DNA from: Gammaproteobacteria bacterium
Lineage (GTDB): Bacteria; Pseudomonadota; Gammaproteobacteria; SZUA-152
Length of the DNA: 34,064 nucleotides
Direction: 5' to 3'
Assembly: GCA_021648485.1 (NCBI GenBank)
Contig: JAKISS010000030.1
Span: forward strand, 1 to 34,064
Shown here in pieces: positions 6,151 to 15,659 of the stretch. The translations under genes were made by a program, and so were the position numbers. Below the pieces are notes generated by a model, which saw only the letters and a program-made list of their open reading frames with translations, was not told where the DNA came from and ran no database searches. Every line of letters starts with the position of its first letter. Positions within the stretch are counted from its first letter, which is position 1.

Positions 6151-7920
6151 TTAATAAACACGCGGCTTGGGTGGAAAAGAGTCCACTGTCATCGGTTTGG
6201 TGCGCACCGGTTTGTATTCGATATGCCCGTTTGCATGGTACAGGCTGTGTTTCATCCAGCGTTCGTCATCTCTCTCGGGGTAGTCCACGCGGGAATGCGC
6301 ACCGCGACTTTCTTCCCGCGCCAGCGCGCATTCAACGGTGGCAAGCCCCAGCCCCATCAGGTTTTCCAGTTCCAGTGCTTCGATGCGTGCGGTGTTAAAT
6401 ATTTTGCTTTGGTCTTTCAGGCGGGCATCTTTTACCCGTGCCACCAGTGTCCGTACTTTTTCAACACCTTCGGTTAAAACCTCTTTGCTGCGAAACACAC
6501 CACAATAATGTTCCATGGCTTTTTGCAATTCAGCGCGCAGACTATCCACTGATTCACCTTCTCCGGTTTTTTGCCACTGTCCGATACGTTGCATGGCTTC
6601 TTCAGCCATCGAATCATTAAATGGCCGGTGGTAGCGGTTTTCCTTAAGGTATTCGATCACATGATTACCGGCGGCACGGCCAAATACGACAATGTCTAAC
6701 AGTGAGTTGCCGCCCAGGCGATTCGCCCCGTGTACTGATACACAGGCACATTCACCCACGGCATACAGGCCGGGAATCGCTTCTTCGGCACTTTGTTCAA
6801 AGGGTATTACTACCTGCCCATAACGGTTGGTGGGAATCCCGCCCATGGTGTAATGCGCGGTGGGAAATACCGGAATGGCCGTGTCAATGGGGTCCACATG
6901 TGCAAAGGTCATGGCCATGTCACGAATGCCCGGCAGACGTTTTTTGATCACTTCCGGGCCCAGATGATCCAGTTTGAGCATCACATGGTCGGCATTGGGG
7001 CCGCAGCCCCGGCCTTCGCGCACTTCAATGGCAATGGCACGGCTCACCACATCACGGCTGGCCAGGTCTTTGGCGTGAGGTGCGTAGCGTTCCATAAAAC
7101 GCTCGCCGTTTTTGTTCACCAGATACCCGCCCTCGCCGCGCACGCCTTCGGTAATCAACATGCCTTTGCCTGCGATGCCGGTGGGATGAAATTGAAAAAA
7201 CTCCATGTCCTGCACCGGAATACCCGCACGCAAGGCCATGGCGATACCATCACCGGTATTGATGCGCGCATTGGTGTTGGTGCGAAACAACTGCCCCACA
7301 CCACCGGTGGCCAGTAATGTGGTTTTGGCCTCGATAATCAGTGGTTCGCCGGTTTCAATGCACAGCACCACCGCACCAAGGATGTAGCCGTCATCGTCTT
7401 TCAACAAATCAATGGCGAAATATTCATCAAAAAAATGGGTTTTGGCGCGAATATTCTGTTGATACAGGGCATGCAAAATGGCGTGACCGGTACGGTCGGC
7501 TGCTGCACAGGTGCGTGCGGCCTGTTCGCCGCCGAAATCCCGGCTTTGTCCACCAAAGGCCCGCTGATAAATTTTGCCATTGGCCAGGCGGGAAAACGGT
7601 ACTCCGGCGTGTTCCAGTTCCACCACCAGGTGCGATGCGGCACGGCACATGTATTCGATGGCATCCTGATCACCGAGATAATCACTGCCTTTGACGGTGT
7701 CATACATATGCCAGTGCCAGTTGTCCGGCATCACATTGCCCAGCGCTGCGTTCATGCCGCCCTGCGCCGCAACAGTGTGTGAGCGGGTGGGAAAAACCTT
7801 GGATACCACCGCCACATTGGCTTCGGCTTCCGACATTTGCAAGGCGGCACGCAGGCCACCCCCACCTGCACCAATCACCAGTGTGTCAAACTGACGCCGT
7901 TCAATATCCAATGCACTCAT
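6151..7920 (-). CDS. sdhA: Succinate dehydrogenase flavoprotein subunit
   Basis: Oxidises succinate to fumarate and passes electrons to SdhB. I place the start at the ATG at 7918-7920, which overlaps the sdhD stop as ATGA and gives 589 residues, like E. coli SdhA (588). The longer frame to 7956 adds 12 unlikely residues. The dinucleotide-binding motif is VIGAGGGGLRAA (about residues 15-26). The covalent FAD histidine is H48 in SHTVAAQGG. Substrate-site segments LITEGVRGEGGYL and HYTMGGIPTN are intact, and HGANRLGGNSLLD completes the FAD domain. The C-terminus (KHSLYHANGHIEYKPV) is normal. SdhE, which flavinylates this subunit, is encoded downstream. Confidence 0.97.
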   Translation of the reverse strand: MSALDIERRQFDTLVIGAGGGGLRAALQMSEAEANVAVVSKVFPTRSHTVAAQGGMNAALGNVMPDNWHWHMYDTVKGSDYLGDQDAIEYMCRAASHLVVELEHAGVPFSRLANGKIYQRAFGGQSRDFGGEQAARTCAAADRTGHAILHALYQQNIRAKTHFFDEYFAIDLLKDDDGYILGAVVLCIETGEPLIIEAKTTLLATGGVGQLFRTNTNARINTGDGIAMALRAGIPVQDMEFFQFHPTGIAGKGMLITEGVRGEGGYLVNKNGERFMERYAPHAKDLASRDVVSRAIAIEVREGRGCGPNADHVMLKLDHLGPEVIKKRLPGIRDMAMTFAHVDPIDTAIPVFPTAHYTMGGIPTNRYGQVVIPFEQSAEEAIPGLYAVGECACVSVHGANRLGGNSLLDIVVFGRAAGNHVIEYLKENRYHRPFNDSMAEEAMQRIGQWQKTGEGESVDSLRAELQKAMEHYCGVFRSKEVLTEGVEKVRTLVARVKDARLKDQSKIFNTARIEALELENLMGLGLATVECALAREESRGAHSRVDYPERDDERWMKHSLYHANGHIEYKPVRTKPMTVDSFPPKPRVY

Positions 7921-8264
7921 CCTGTTCCGGCCAATAACAATATACGCAGAGTCCACAACCCCATAATGCCCAGCCCCAGGGCAAATACGATTAACAACAC
8001 ATAGCGCGTCGAAGCGGATTTAACATAGTCGATCACCACATCCCGTCCGCCGATCCAGGCATGCATCAACAATGCAAAAACAAACAACAACAGCGCAATG
8101 TTCGCTGCCGGATGGGCCACCCAGGCACGCCATGATTCAAAGGTAATGGTCTGCCCGCCCCACACGAACGCGAACACTGCCAAAAAAACGACGATGTAAA
8201 GTGCGGTCAGCCGTTGCAGTAGCCAGGAACGCAGGCCGGAGGATGCCCGCCAGCTCACGACCAT
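7917..8264 (-). CDS. sdhD: Succinate dehydrogenase membrane anchor, SdhD
   Basis: A 115-residue anchor with three membrane spans. I chose the ATG at 8264, giving the same length as E. coli SdhD; the frame stays open to 8327 without a convincing longer start. The haem b ligand is H68 in LLMHAWIGGRDVV, and Y80 in DYV corresponds to the quinone-site tyrosine of E. coli. It overlaps sdhC by ten bases and sdhA by four, so the operon is tightly coupled. Confidence 0.93.
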   Translation of the reverse strand: MVVSWRASSGLRSWLLQRLTALYIVVFLAVFAFVWGGQTITFESWRAWVAHPAANIALLLFVFALLMHAWIGGRDVVIDYVKSASTRYVLLIVFALGLGIMGLWTLRILLLAGTG

Positions 8265-8647
8265 GCTCCGAAGATCACACCCGCAAACCACACCGTCAGA
8301 CTCAACGCACCGACATGCACCAGCCATGCGGTTTTTCGTGCGGCACCCCGCTCAATGGCCAGATCAAAGTCCAGCAGCATGAAACGAATGCCGGCCAGTA
8401 TATGGTGTGCCAGCGCCCAACCAAACAGCACTGCGAGGGTTTTAAGTGCGGGACTGGTGAGCAAACCGGCCACCTGTGAAAAACCCGCCTGATTGCTAAG
8501 GGATAAGTTGAGCAGATAAACCAGTCCGGGCAAGGCCAGAATCATCAGCACACCGCTAATGCGGTGAAAAATGGAAACCACCGCCATGACCGGCTGGCGT
8601 ATCCGGAGAAGGTTAAGAAAAACCGGTCTGTTGTCCGTCGCGCTCAT
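8255..8647 (-). CDS. sdhC: Succinate dehydrogenase cytochrome b556 subunit
   Basis: A 130-residue membrane subunit with three spans. SIFHRISGV carries S25 and R29, which match the quinone-binding S27 and R31 of E. coli SdhC. AHHILAGIRFMLLD carries the haem ligand H82 (E. coli H84). It is the first gene of the sdh operon. The 115-bp gap to the divergent ygfZ gene must hold promoters for both directions, but I see no clear consensus there. Confidence 0.95.
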   Translation of the reverse strand: MSATDNRPVFLNLLRIRQPVMAVVSIFHRISGVLMILALPGLVYLLNLSLSNQAGFSQVAGLLTSPALKTLAVLFGWALAHHILAGIRFMLLDFDLAIERGAARKTAWLVHVGALSLTVWFAGVIFGAWS

Positions 8648-8762
8648 TGATTATCTGTGCAGGTTGAAATTCTGTTTATTGTGTTTATTCAACATATTCA
8701 TAAATCGATATTACGAGCCGAATCATTATCCGCTATCATCAACCGAACGCTACACAAGGTCA

Positions 8763-9872
8763 ATGAGCAAACTTAAAAACATGATACACAATAACTGGCA
8801 GCAATTTCTGACGACGCAGGGTGCTCAGTGGGATGACACCGGAAATAGTGATACACACCACAATCAGGTACATTATTTCGGCGATGACCCTGGCAATGCC
8901 GCCGTGGAAAAACGCATGGCATTGGCGGGAAAACAAACCATTCTATGCGACCTCTCCCACTATGGTGTGATTCAGGCCGTTGGCCCGGAAAGCGAAAGCT
9001 TTTTACAAAACCAGTTTTGTAACGACGTACACAACGTCTCAACATTACACAGCCAACTGAATGCTTACTGCACTCCCAAAGGCCGTGTGCTCGCCTTCTT
9101 CCGTTTGTTTCAACGTGAAGAGGGTTATTACCTGCGATTGCCTCAGGAAATTCTCGAACCCGTACTCCGCCGTCTGCGCATGTATGTGATGATGACAAAA
9201 ACCACGTTAAGTGATGCCAGCGACACTCTGGCACGTATGGGCTGCGCAGGCCCACAAGCCGGTCAGCACCTTCGCGCATTGTTTGACGCCGTACCCGCCA
9301 CCACCGATGCGGTTACACACACTGCGGGCCTGACAATAATCTGCATTCAGGCCGATACCCGTTTTGAGATTTACGGTGATGAAACGGCAGTGCAACATCT
9401 CTGGCAGCAGCTGGCCGACAATACCACACCCGTGGGTGCCGGTGCCTGGGAGCTGCTCGATATTCATGCTGCCCTGCCTGATGTTTATGCGCAAACTCAG
9501 GAAGCTTTCGTGCCGCAAATGCTCAACCTGCAAGCCATTAATGCCCTGAGTTTCAAAAAAGGCTGTTATCCCGGACAGGAAATTGTCGCGCGCATGCATT
9601 ACCTGGGCAAACTCAAACGACGTATGTTTGTCGCACACACGGATGACAACTCACCAGTGCAAGCAGGAGACACCCTGTATTCCGAAGGCTCCGAATCAGC
9701 GCAGGGCGTTGGCAAAGTGGTGCGTGCCCAACACAACCCGGAGGGGGGGAGTGACTTGCTTGCTGTTATCGAAATCAGCAGCGCCGAAGAACGACCATTA
9801 CGCTTGCACGATACCCATGGCCCATTGTTAAAACTGCTGACCTTGCCCTACGTGATAGAGGAAGCACAATAA
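8763..9872 (+). CDS. ygfZ: tRNA-modifying/Fe-S assembly folate protein YgfZ
   Basis: A 369-residue member of the YgfZ/GcvT-like family, folate-dependent proteins that support maturation or repair of some iron-sulfur enzymes. The family signature KGCYPGQEIVAR is present with C268 (E. coli C228). I chose the ATG at 8763, preceded by AAGGT; an upstream frame back to 8571 overlaps sdhC antisense and is unlikely. The protein is somewhat longer than E. coli YgfZ (326 residues). It is divergent from sdhC. In many gammaproteobacteria ygfZ sits beside sdhE/ygfX, and that neighbourhood is retained here together with the Fe-S enzyme SdhB. Confidence 0.92.
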   Translation: MSKLKNMIHNNWQQFLTTQGAQWDDTGNSDTHHNQVHYFGDDPGNAAVEKRMALAGKQTILCDLSHYGVIQAVGPESESFLQNQFCNDVHNVSTLHSQLNAYCTPKGRVLAFFRLFQREEGYYLRLPQEILEPVLRRLRMYVMMTKTTLSDASDTLARMGCAGPQAGQHLRALFDAVPATTDAVTHTAGLTIICIQADTRFEIYGDETAVQHLWQQLADNTTPVGAGAWELLDIHAALPDVYAQTQEAFVPQMLNLQAINALSFKKGCYPGQEIVARMHYLGKLKRRMFVAHTDDNSPVQAGDTLYSEGSESAQGVGKVVRAQHNPEGGSDLLAVIEISSAEERPLRLHDTHGPLLKLLTLPYVIEEAQ

Positions 9873-9915
9873 ACAGTGCATGCACTCTGAAGAACACACC
9901 AAAGGATGCGGAAAA

Positions 9916-10749
9916 ATGGATGTCGTAAAGCTGATTACCGAAATTCTGACAGACCTGAAAGCAAACCGCCTCAAGCTACCTGCGCTACCGCAGGTAGCGT
10001 TAAAAATTAACAGCATCATCGATGGCCCGGATGCCACCGCCAAAAAAATCGCCCAGGTCATCAACACCGATACCGCACTCTCCGCACGTATGATCCAGGT
10101 CGCCAACAGCCCGATGTTTCGTGTCGGCTCTACGGCAGAAAATGTGCAAACCGCCGTGACCCGCATGGGTATGGGAACCGTACGCAACATTGTAACTTCG
10201 TTTTTGGTCAGCCAGCTTTTTTACACAAAACATGATGTACTCAAAAAACGTCTTATGCGGGTGTGGAATCACAGCGCCCATGTGGCCGCCATCAGTCATG
10301 TGCTCGCCAACCGGTTTAGCACATTAAAACCGGATGAAGCCATGCTTGCGGGACTGATACATGACATTGGAAAACTGCCACTGATCTTGAAAGCTGAAGA
10401 CCATGCAGCGCTGGCTAATGATTCCGCATGCATGGATACCCTGGATGAAAAACTGCATCCGGCACTGGGGAAAGTGATTGTGCAAACCTGGGGCTTTGCA
10501 CCCGACATGGTGACCGCCGTCGCCGAACATGAAAACCTTGCACGCGACTCAGAGAACATCGATCTCACCGACATCGTTACTGTCGCCAACCTGCTCAGCT
10601 ACGTCGGCAAACAGCGCCATAACGTCCAAACAAGCTGGGCCGAAATACCCGCCTTTACTAAACTCGATCTCGGCCCGGAAGACAGCATTGCCGCACTGGA
10701 GGAAGCGCGTGATGAAATTGCAGAAATTGTAAAATTATTGACCGCCTGA
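9916..10749 (+). CDS. HDOD domain signalling protein
   Basis: A 277-residue single-domain HDOD protein. The domain opens with LPALPQVALKINSIIDGPDA, followed by IAQVINTDTALSARMIQVANS, and includes AGLIHDIGKLPLIL, where one HD pair remains. HDOD proteins resemble HD phosphohydrolases but are mostly regulatory, linked to motility, c-di-GMP signalling and stress. Start choice: ATG at 9916 has AAAGGA about ten bases upstream; an in-frame ATG at 9880 lacks one. It follows ygfZ at a short distance in the same direction and may be co-transcribed. Confidence 0.85.
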   Translation: MDVVKLITEILTDLKANRLKLPALPQVALKINSIIDGPDATAKKIAQVINTDTALSARMIQVANSPMFRVGSTAENVQTAVTRMGMGTVRNIVTSFLVSQLFYTKHDVLKKRLMRVWNHSAHVAAISHVLANRFSTLKPDEAMLAGLIHDIGKLPLILKAEDHAALANDSACMDTLDEKLHPALGKVIVQTWGFAPDMVTAVAEHENLARDSENIDLTDIVTVANLLSYVGKQRHNVQTSWAEIPAFTKLDLGPEDSIAALEEARDEIAEIVKLLTA

Positions 10750-11222
10750 CAAATCACATGCCAGTCATGTGGAAATACAACACTTTCACTCTGCATGCTT
10801 TATAAAAACAGATTTCCTTAAAATGTGAAGTAAGGGCTAAATTGGCCCGTTAACATTTTTGACTGAGAATACCGTCATTCCGGCATGTTGTTAGCCGGAA
10901 TCCGGGGGGTTAAACCCTTAGGCAATCGTTCCAGCACATTGGGAACTTATAGTGTGATTGTGGTGGTACTGACAAGTGGCATGTTATAAACGCAGAGATC
11001 GCAAAGAGGCGCAAAGAGGCGGAGAAAAACACCAAAAATTTTGCACACTCTGCGTCTCTGCGACCTTTGTGGTTAAATACCCGGTGATTTTTAAAAACAG
11101 CCTGTTTTTTAGCGCTTAATTCACATTTTAAACATGGAGTGAAGATTACCACCCCGCTATATTCTGTTAAAACAGCCTCCCGGAAGCTGAGAATTGTTTT
11201 GAAGCATAAAAAAAATATAAAT
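10750..11222. repeat. Gene-free gap with dispersed repeats
   Basis: No gene is supported here. Two repeat-like pieces are visible. At 10877-10901, ATTCCGGC and GCCGGAAT form a perfect 8-bp stem within a CGTCATTCCGG...CCGGAATCC unit, of a kind widespread in proteobacterial intergenic DNA. At 10989-11077 a purine-rich arm (acgcagagatcgcaaagag) faces an inverted arm (ctctgcgtctctgcgacc); I recognise this as a common dispersed intergenic repeat. A minus-strand frame over this region is repeat-derived. The first hairpin could help terminate the HDOD transcript, but no T-run follows it. Confidence 0.5.
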
Positions 11223-12272
11223 ATGAACCCTATTGTTTTCAATAAAAACAAAAAGTCACCAGGTGTTTACCGCGTAATGTTGTGCCTGCTGACCTTATTA
11301 TCGCTATCACCTGTTACCTTTTCCGATGAGGTATCACCAAAAAGCACTGCCCCGCTATTACAACCTGACCTGCGCCATGAACCCATCCAGCCACTGAGGC
11401 CGACAGAGGGATTAAACCCGCACAAGCTCCGTCTGGGTGAGCGTCTGTTTCACGACCTCCGTCTAGGGCGCAACAACGACATGGCCTGTAGCAGTTGCCA
11501 CAACATCAAAGACAACGGTGCCGACCACCATGCCCGGGCTCCTGGCCGGGATGGCACTATCCTGGATGTTAATACCCTGACTGTCTTCAACAGCAGCCTC
11601 AATCATCGACAGTTCTGGGATGGCCGCGCCCGCAACCTGGAAGAACAGATTGATACTGTAGTGATCAATGCCAAAGAGTTTGCCACAACCTGGCCGACGA
11701 TCATTGGCAAACTGGAACAGGATACGGACTACGCCCGCACTTTCCCGGAAATCTATCCAGAGGGTATTACCGCCGACAACATTCGCAATGCCATTGCCAC
11801 CTTTATGCGCAGCCTGATAACCATCAACTCACCCTTTGATCGTTTTTTACGGGGTGATAGCAACGCCATTAGCCAAGAGGCAAAAGCAGGTTACCGCCTG
11901 TTCAAAACTTACGGCTGCGTCGCCTGTCATCAAGGCAGTAATGTGGGCGGCAATCTGTTTGTAAAACTCGGTGTATTCAAAGATTACTTTGCTGTGCGAG
12001 GCAATCCCACTCATGCAGACCTGGGGCGCTTTAATGTCACCGGCAAAGCGCGTGACCGTCATGTATTTCGTGTACCCAGCCTGCGGCTCGCCGCACTGAC
12101 GCCCCCCTATTTCCATGATGGCAGCGTCACCACACTGGCAGAAGCCGTGAGTATAATGGCCGAGCATCAACTGGGACGCACGATTCCGGGGCAGGATATT
12201 CTGCGTATCGTCACCTTTTTGGAAAGTCTTCCAGGTGAATATCGCGGACAGCCGCTGGGTCACAAACCATGA
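11223..12272 (+). CDS. Dihaem cytochrome c peroxidase (MauG/CcpA family)
   Basis: A 349-residue periplasmic protein. Residues 17-35 form a signal peptide (YRVMLCLLTLLSLSPVTFS). There are two CxxCH haem sites: CSSCH (C89-H93) and CVACH (C232-H236). FWDGRA, TFMRSL and YFHDGS are typical of bacterial cytochrome c peroxidases, which reduce hydrogen peroxide with electrons from c-type cytochromes. The start is uncertain: ATG 11223 gives a full signal peptide but lacks a ribosome binding site; GTG 11139 has GGAGTG nearby, and ATG 11277 is also possible. The stop overlaps the kinase start as ATGA, which suggests that the kinase senses conditions related to peroxidase function. The related MauG proteins modify other proteins, so substrate use is not certain. 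Confidence 0.9.
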   Translation: MNPIVFNKNKKSPGVYRVMLCLLTLLSLSPVTFSDEVSPKSTAPLLQPDLRHEPIQPLRPTEGLNPHKLRLGERLFHDLRLGRNNDMACSSCHNIKDNGADHHARAPGRDGTILDVNTLTVFNSSLNHRQFWDGRARNLEEQIDTVVINAKEFATTWPTIIGKLEQDTDYARTFPEIYPEGITADNIRNAIATFMRSLITINSPFDRFLRGDSNAISQEAKAGYRLFKTYGCVACHQGSNVGGNLFVKLGVFKDYFAVRGNPTHADLGRFNVTGKARDRHVFRVPSLRLAALTPPYFHDGSVTTLAEAVSIMAEHQLGRTIPGQDILRIVTFLESLPGEYRGQPLGHKP

Positions 12273-15200
12273 GTCGAAACTGGATCAAGTTTCTCGTGCT
12301 TGGCGTGGGAGCCCTGCTCCTCATGTCTTTCCTGTATATCAAGACCCAGGCCACTGACCTCGACAAACACAATCAGGTTGTCAGCCATGCCAACCAGTTC
12401 AAGCGAGTGGATGCCATTCTTAACCAGCACATCCTGGAAATACGCCAGGGGCTGCTGCCCTACTATGACTCCACGGTAAATAATATGCTCGAACTTGAAG
12501 AGCACCTGGATGCCACAGCTGTGATCGCAATGCAATTGTATCCCGTATTCCCGACCAGAATCGCACAACACTTGCAAGCGACCACCCAGGCGCTGGCACA
12601 AAAACGGGAGCTGCTTGAAAATTTCAAATCCAGCAATGCGGTACTGCGAAACTCATTACGCTATCTCCCCATTGCTATTACCCAATTCAATGCCCGGTTC
12701 CCTCCGGGCCCCCGTGTTGACAAACTGAAACAAACCCTGAACACCTTGTTACGCGATACGCTGGTCAGCAACCTCAACAGTGATGTGCCATTCAACCCGG
12801 CACTGATGACCCGTAGTACGGAACTGAAAACCATACTGGCCCGCCACGCTCCCGAGCGACAACAGGAGCTGGATGTACTGCTCGCCCATGTGCGCATTGT
12901 GCTCGACAATAAAAAACAAACCGACGAACAGGTACAGCTGCTACTCAACCTGCCCACAGCACAAAACATGGATGCGCTGCTCACCGCCTATGGTGTTGAA
13001 TACAACAAAATAATTCAGAATGCCGACACCTGGCGTCTGGCCTTGTATGGACTTTCTATCCTTTTGCTGGCTTATATCGCAGGCATTCTGTTTCAGCTCA
13101 ACCGAACTGCTGCCATCCTGCGCCAAACCGTAACCGACCTGAACTACCAGAAGTTCGCGCTGGACCAGCACGCCATTGTCAGTATCACCGATCAAAGTGG
13201 CATCATTACCTACGCCAACCAGAAATTCTGCGACATCAGCCAACGCGCCGCAACAGAACTCATTGGTCAGAATCATCGCATTGTAAAATCGGACTATCAC
13301 TCTCCCGCATTTTTCAGACAATTATGGGACACCATCGCCCAGGGCAACGTCTGGCGCGGACAAATACAAAACCAGGCCCGCGACGGCAGTCGCTACTGGA
13401 TGGACACCACCATCGTCCCATTTACGGATAACCGCAACAAACCCTATCAATACGTTGCCATTCGCACCGACATCAGCGCCAGCAAACAAACCGAACGATC
13501 CCTGCAACGCCTGAACCGTTCCCTGCAAGCTCTCAGCGCCTGCAATGAAAACCTGGTAAAAGCCACAGACGAAGCGACATTGCTGCACAGCATTTGCAAC
13601 GTTATCGTAAAAGATGCCGGTTACCATCTTGCCTGGGTGGGCTATGTCGGGAACGACAAGGAAAAAACAATCCATCCCATGGCACAAGCCGGTTTTGAAC
13701 AAAATGACCTCGATACCACCTGGTGCGATAACGTACAAGGGAAAGGACTCACAGGCACAATCATCCATAATGGCGAACCCCGCATTATTCGCAATATTAC
13801 CGAAGACCCGCAGCTTGCCTCCTGGCGTGATACCGCTGCGAAATACGGCTACCGTTCATCTATCGCGCTACCGCTCAAGGAAAAAAACCGGACTTTTGGC
13901 GCACTGAATATTTATGCCCGTGAAGCTGATGCCTTCGATGACGATGAAGTGAAATTTCTACAGGAGCTTGCCAGTAACCTCGCCTACGGCATCAACACAC
14001 TGCACTCACACGAAGAACGTGAGCTGTTACAAAAACAACTACAGCAAGCACAAAAAATGGAAGCCATTGGCCAGCTCTCCGGCGGCATTGCGCACGACTT
14101 CAACAACCAGCTCAGCGTCGTCATCGGCTACCTGGATTTTCTGCGTGAACATTTGAAAGATACAGGGCAGCCACAACAATGGGTGGAAATTGCCACCCGC
14201 TCCAGCCTGCGCTGCATTAACCTGACCCGGCAATTACTGGCCTTTTCCCGCCATCAGCCCAGAGAAAAAACCGTGGTCAATCTCAATACCACGATCAAAG
14301 AAATGGAAGCCATGATCGAACGCTCACTCACCCCCGAAGTGGACGTACAGTATTTTCTCAACGACACCCCATGGCTGACTGAAATCGACCCTAACGAATT
14401 CCAGGATGCCCTGCTGAATATGGTCATCAATGCACGCGATGCCATGCCGGAAGGCGGCAAACTGCTCATCGAAACCAGCAATAAATACCTGGATGACGAC
14501 TATGTTACCCTCAACCCCTGGCTTGAAGCAGGCGACTATGTCCAACTGATACTGAGCGACACCGGCACCGGTATGGACAAAGAAACCCTGGAACATGTTT
14601 TTGAACCCTTCTTCACCACCAAGCCCGAAAGTAAAGGTACCGGCCTGGGCATGTCCATGGTCTACGGCTTTGCCAAACGTTACTGTGGCCATATCAAACT
14701 CTATTCAGAACCCGGTGTCGGCACGACCATCCGCCTGTATCTGCCACGCACCCGTGCCCCCAAACCCGATGCCAGCAATCAGAACTCCCTCCCTGCACCA
14801 CTGTCCACCGGCAATGAATCCATCCTCATTGTTGACGACGAAATCGGCCTGCTGCAACTGGCTGACCAATATCTGCGTTCACTGGGCTATCGCACCCAGC
14901 TGGCCGGAAATGCTGCACAAGCGCTGGAAATACTGAAAACCGACGACAACATCGATCTATTATTCAGTGACGTGGTTATGCCGGGCGGCATGAACGGCTA
15001 CGAACTGGCACAACAAGCCTCTCAACTGGCACGCGCACATCACCGCCCCGAACCCAAAGTGCTACTGACTTCGGGCTTTACCTCCAAAACAATGGCACAC
15101 AATGGCCTCGCCCGATTCTCCGCCCATTTACTCAGCAAACCCTATCGCAAACACGATCTCGCTCAACGCATCCGGCTGATACTGGATGAAAAAGATGAAA

Positions 15201-15604
15201 ACGCTGCACAGCAGAGACCAATAAAACTTGCCGGTCGCAATATTCTGGTTGTTGATGATGATCAGGACATGCAAAAACTATTTCAATTCAATCTGCAAAA
15301 ACTGGGCTGCACCACTATCCTCGCAAGTAATGCAGACAAGGCTATCCACCTCTTCCAGGAATCACAGCACAACAAACAACCTATTGATATCGTGATCCTG
15401 GATCTCACCCTCCCCGGCAGCATCGGCGGCGTTGAAATTGCCAATAAGCTGAAAACCATAGACCCACACATCAAAATCATTGTTGCCAGCGGCCACACAG
15501 AAGGCCCGGAAATGACCCATTACAAAAATTATGGCTTTCAGGCAGCGCTGGAAAAAAATTCCAACCGGGAAAAAATACGTCAGACTCTGGAACGCGTACT
15601 GTAA
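12269..15604 (+). CDS. Membrane hybrid histidine kinase (DAHL-PAS-GAF-HisKA-REC-REC)
   Basis: An 1111-residue sensor kinase. A membrane span (residues 8-24) precedes a helical periplasmic region (about 30-255) that resembles the DAHL ligand-binding domain (LNQHILEIRQGLLPYYDS). A second span lies at 256-276. Then come PAS (about 293-405), GAF (about 430-580), HisKA with H609 in LSGGIAHDFNN, and HATPase (NMVINARDAMPEGG, then SDTGTGM and GTGLGMS). Two receiver domains follow, with phosphoacceptors D900 (LLFSDVVMPGG) and D1044 (ILDLTLPG). The second has EKN where KP usually follows the conserved lysine. No DNA-binding output or Hpt domain is attached, so a separate phosphotransfer or response partner is expected, and none is adjacent. 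Translationally coupled to the peroxidase gene. Confidence 0.9.
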   Translation: MSRNWIKFLVLGVGALLLMSFLYIKTQATDLDKHNQVVSHANQFKRVDAILNQHILEIRQGLLPYYDSTVNNMLELEEHLDATAVIAMQLYPVFPTRIAQHLQATTQALAQKRELLENFKSSNAVLRNSLRYLPIAITQFNARFPPGPRVDKLKQTLNTLLRDTLVSNLNSDVPFNPALMTRSTELKTILARHAPERQQELDVLLAHVRIVLDNKKQTDEQVQLLLNLPTAQNMDALLTAYGVEYNKIIQNADTWRLALYGLSILLLAYIAGILFQLNRTAAILRQTVTDLNYQKFALDQHAIVSITDQSGIITYANQKFCDISQRAATELIGQNHRIVKSDYHSPAFFRQLWDTIAQGNVWRGQIQNQARDGSRYWMDTTIVPFTDNRNKPYQYVAIRTDISASKQTERSLQRLNRSLQALSACNENLVKATDEATLLHSICNVIVKDAGYHLAWVGYVGNDKEKTIHPMAQAGFEQNDLDTTWCDNVQGKGLTGTIIHNGEPRIIRNITEDPQLASWRDTAAKYGYRSSIALPLKEKNRTFGALNIYAREADAFDDDEVKFLQELASNLAYGINTLHSHEERELLQKQLQQAQKMEAIGQLSGGIAHDFNNQLSVVIGYLDFLREHLKDTGQPQQWVEIATRSSLRCINLTRQLLAFSRHQPREKTVVNLNTTIKEMEAMIERSLTPEVDVQYFLNDTPWLTEIDPNEFQDALLNMVINARDAMPEGGKLLIETSNKYLDDDYVTLNPWLEAGDYVQLILSDTGTGMDKETLEHVFEPFFTTKPESKGTGLGMSMVYGFAKRYCGHIKLYSEPGVGTTIRLYLPRTRAPKPDASNQNSLPAPLSTGNESILIVDDEIGLLQLADQYLRSLGYRTQLAGNAAQALEILKTDDNIDLLFSDVVMPGGMNGYELAQQASQLARAHHRPEPKVLLTSGFTSKTMAHNGLARFSAHLLSKPYRKHDLAQRIRLILDEKDENAAQQRPIKLAGRNILVVDDDQDMQKLFQFNLQKLGCTTILASNADKAIHLFQESQHNKQPIDIVILDLTLPGSIGGVEIANKLKTIDPHIKIIVASGHTEGPEMTHYKNYGFQAALEKNSNREKIRQTLERVL

Positions 15605-15659
15605 ATACATACAAATGAATCAGGCGCTAAAAGCAATGACAATACAGTAAGGATTGATA

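Noticed and set aside
6793-7317. A 174-residue plus-strand frame
   Set aside because: It is antisense to the conserved FAD and substrate regions of sdhA.
7921-7956. Twelve extra N-terminal codons of sdhA
   Set aside because: The ATG at 7920 overlaps the sdhD stop and gives the usual SdhA length and N-terminus.
8648-8762. Defined promoters for sdhC and ygfZ
   Set aside because: The divergent gap must contain them, but I found no -35/-10 pair with acceptable spacing on either strand.
10910-11251. A 113-residue minus-strand frame
   Set aside because: Its sequence comes from the dispersed purine-rich repeat, a common source of spurious frames.
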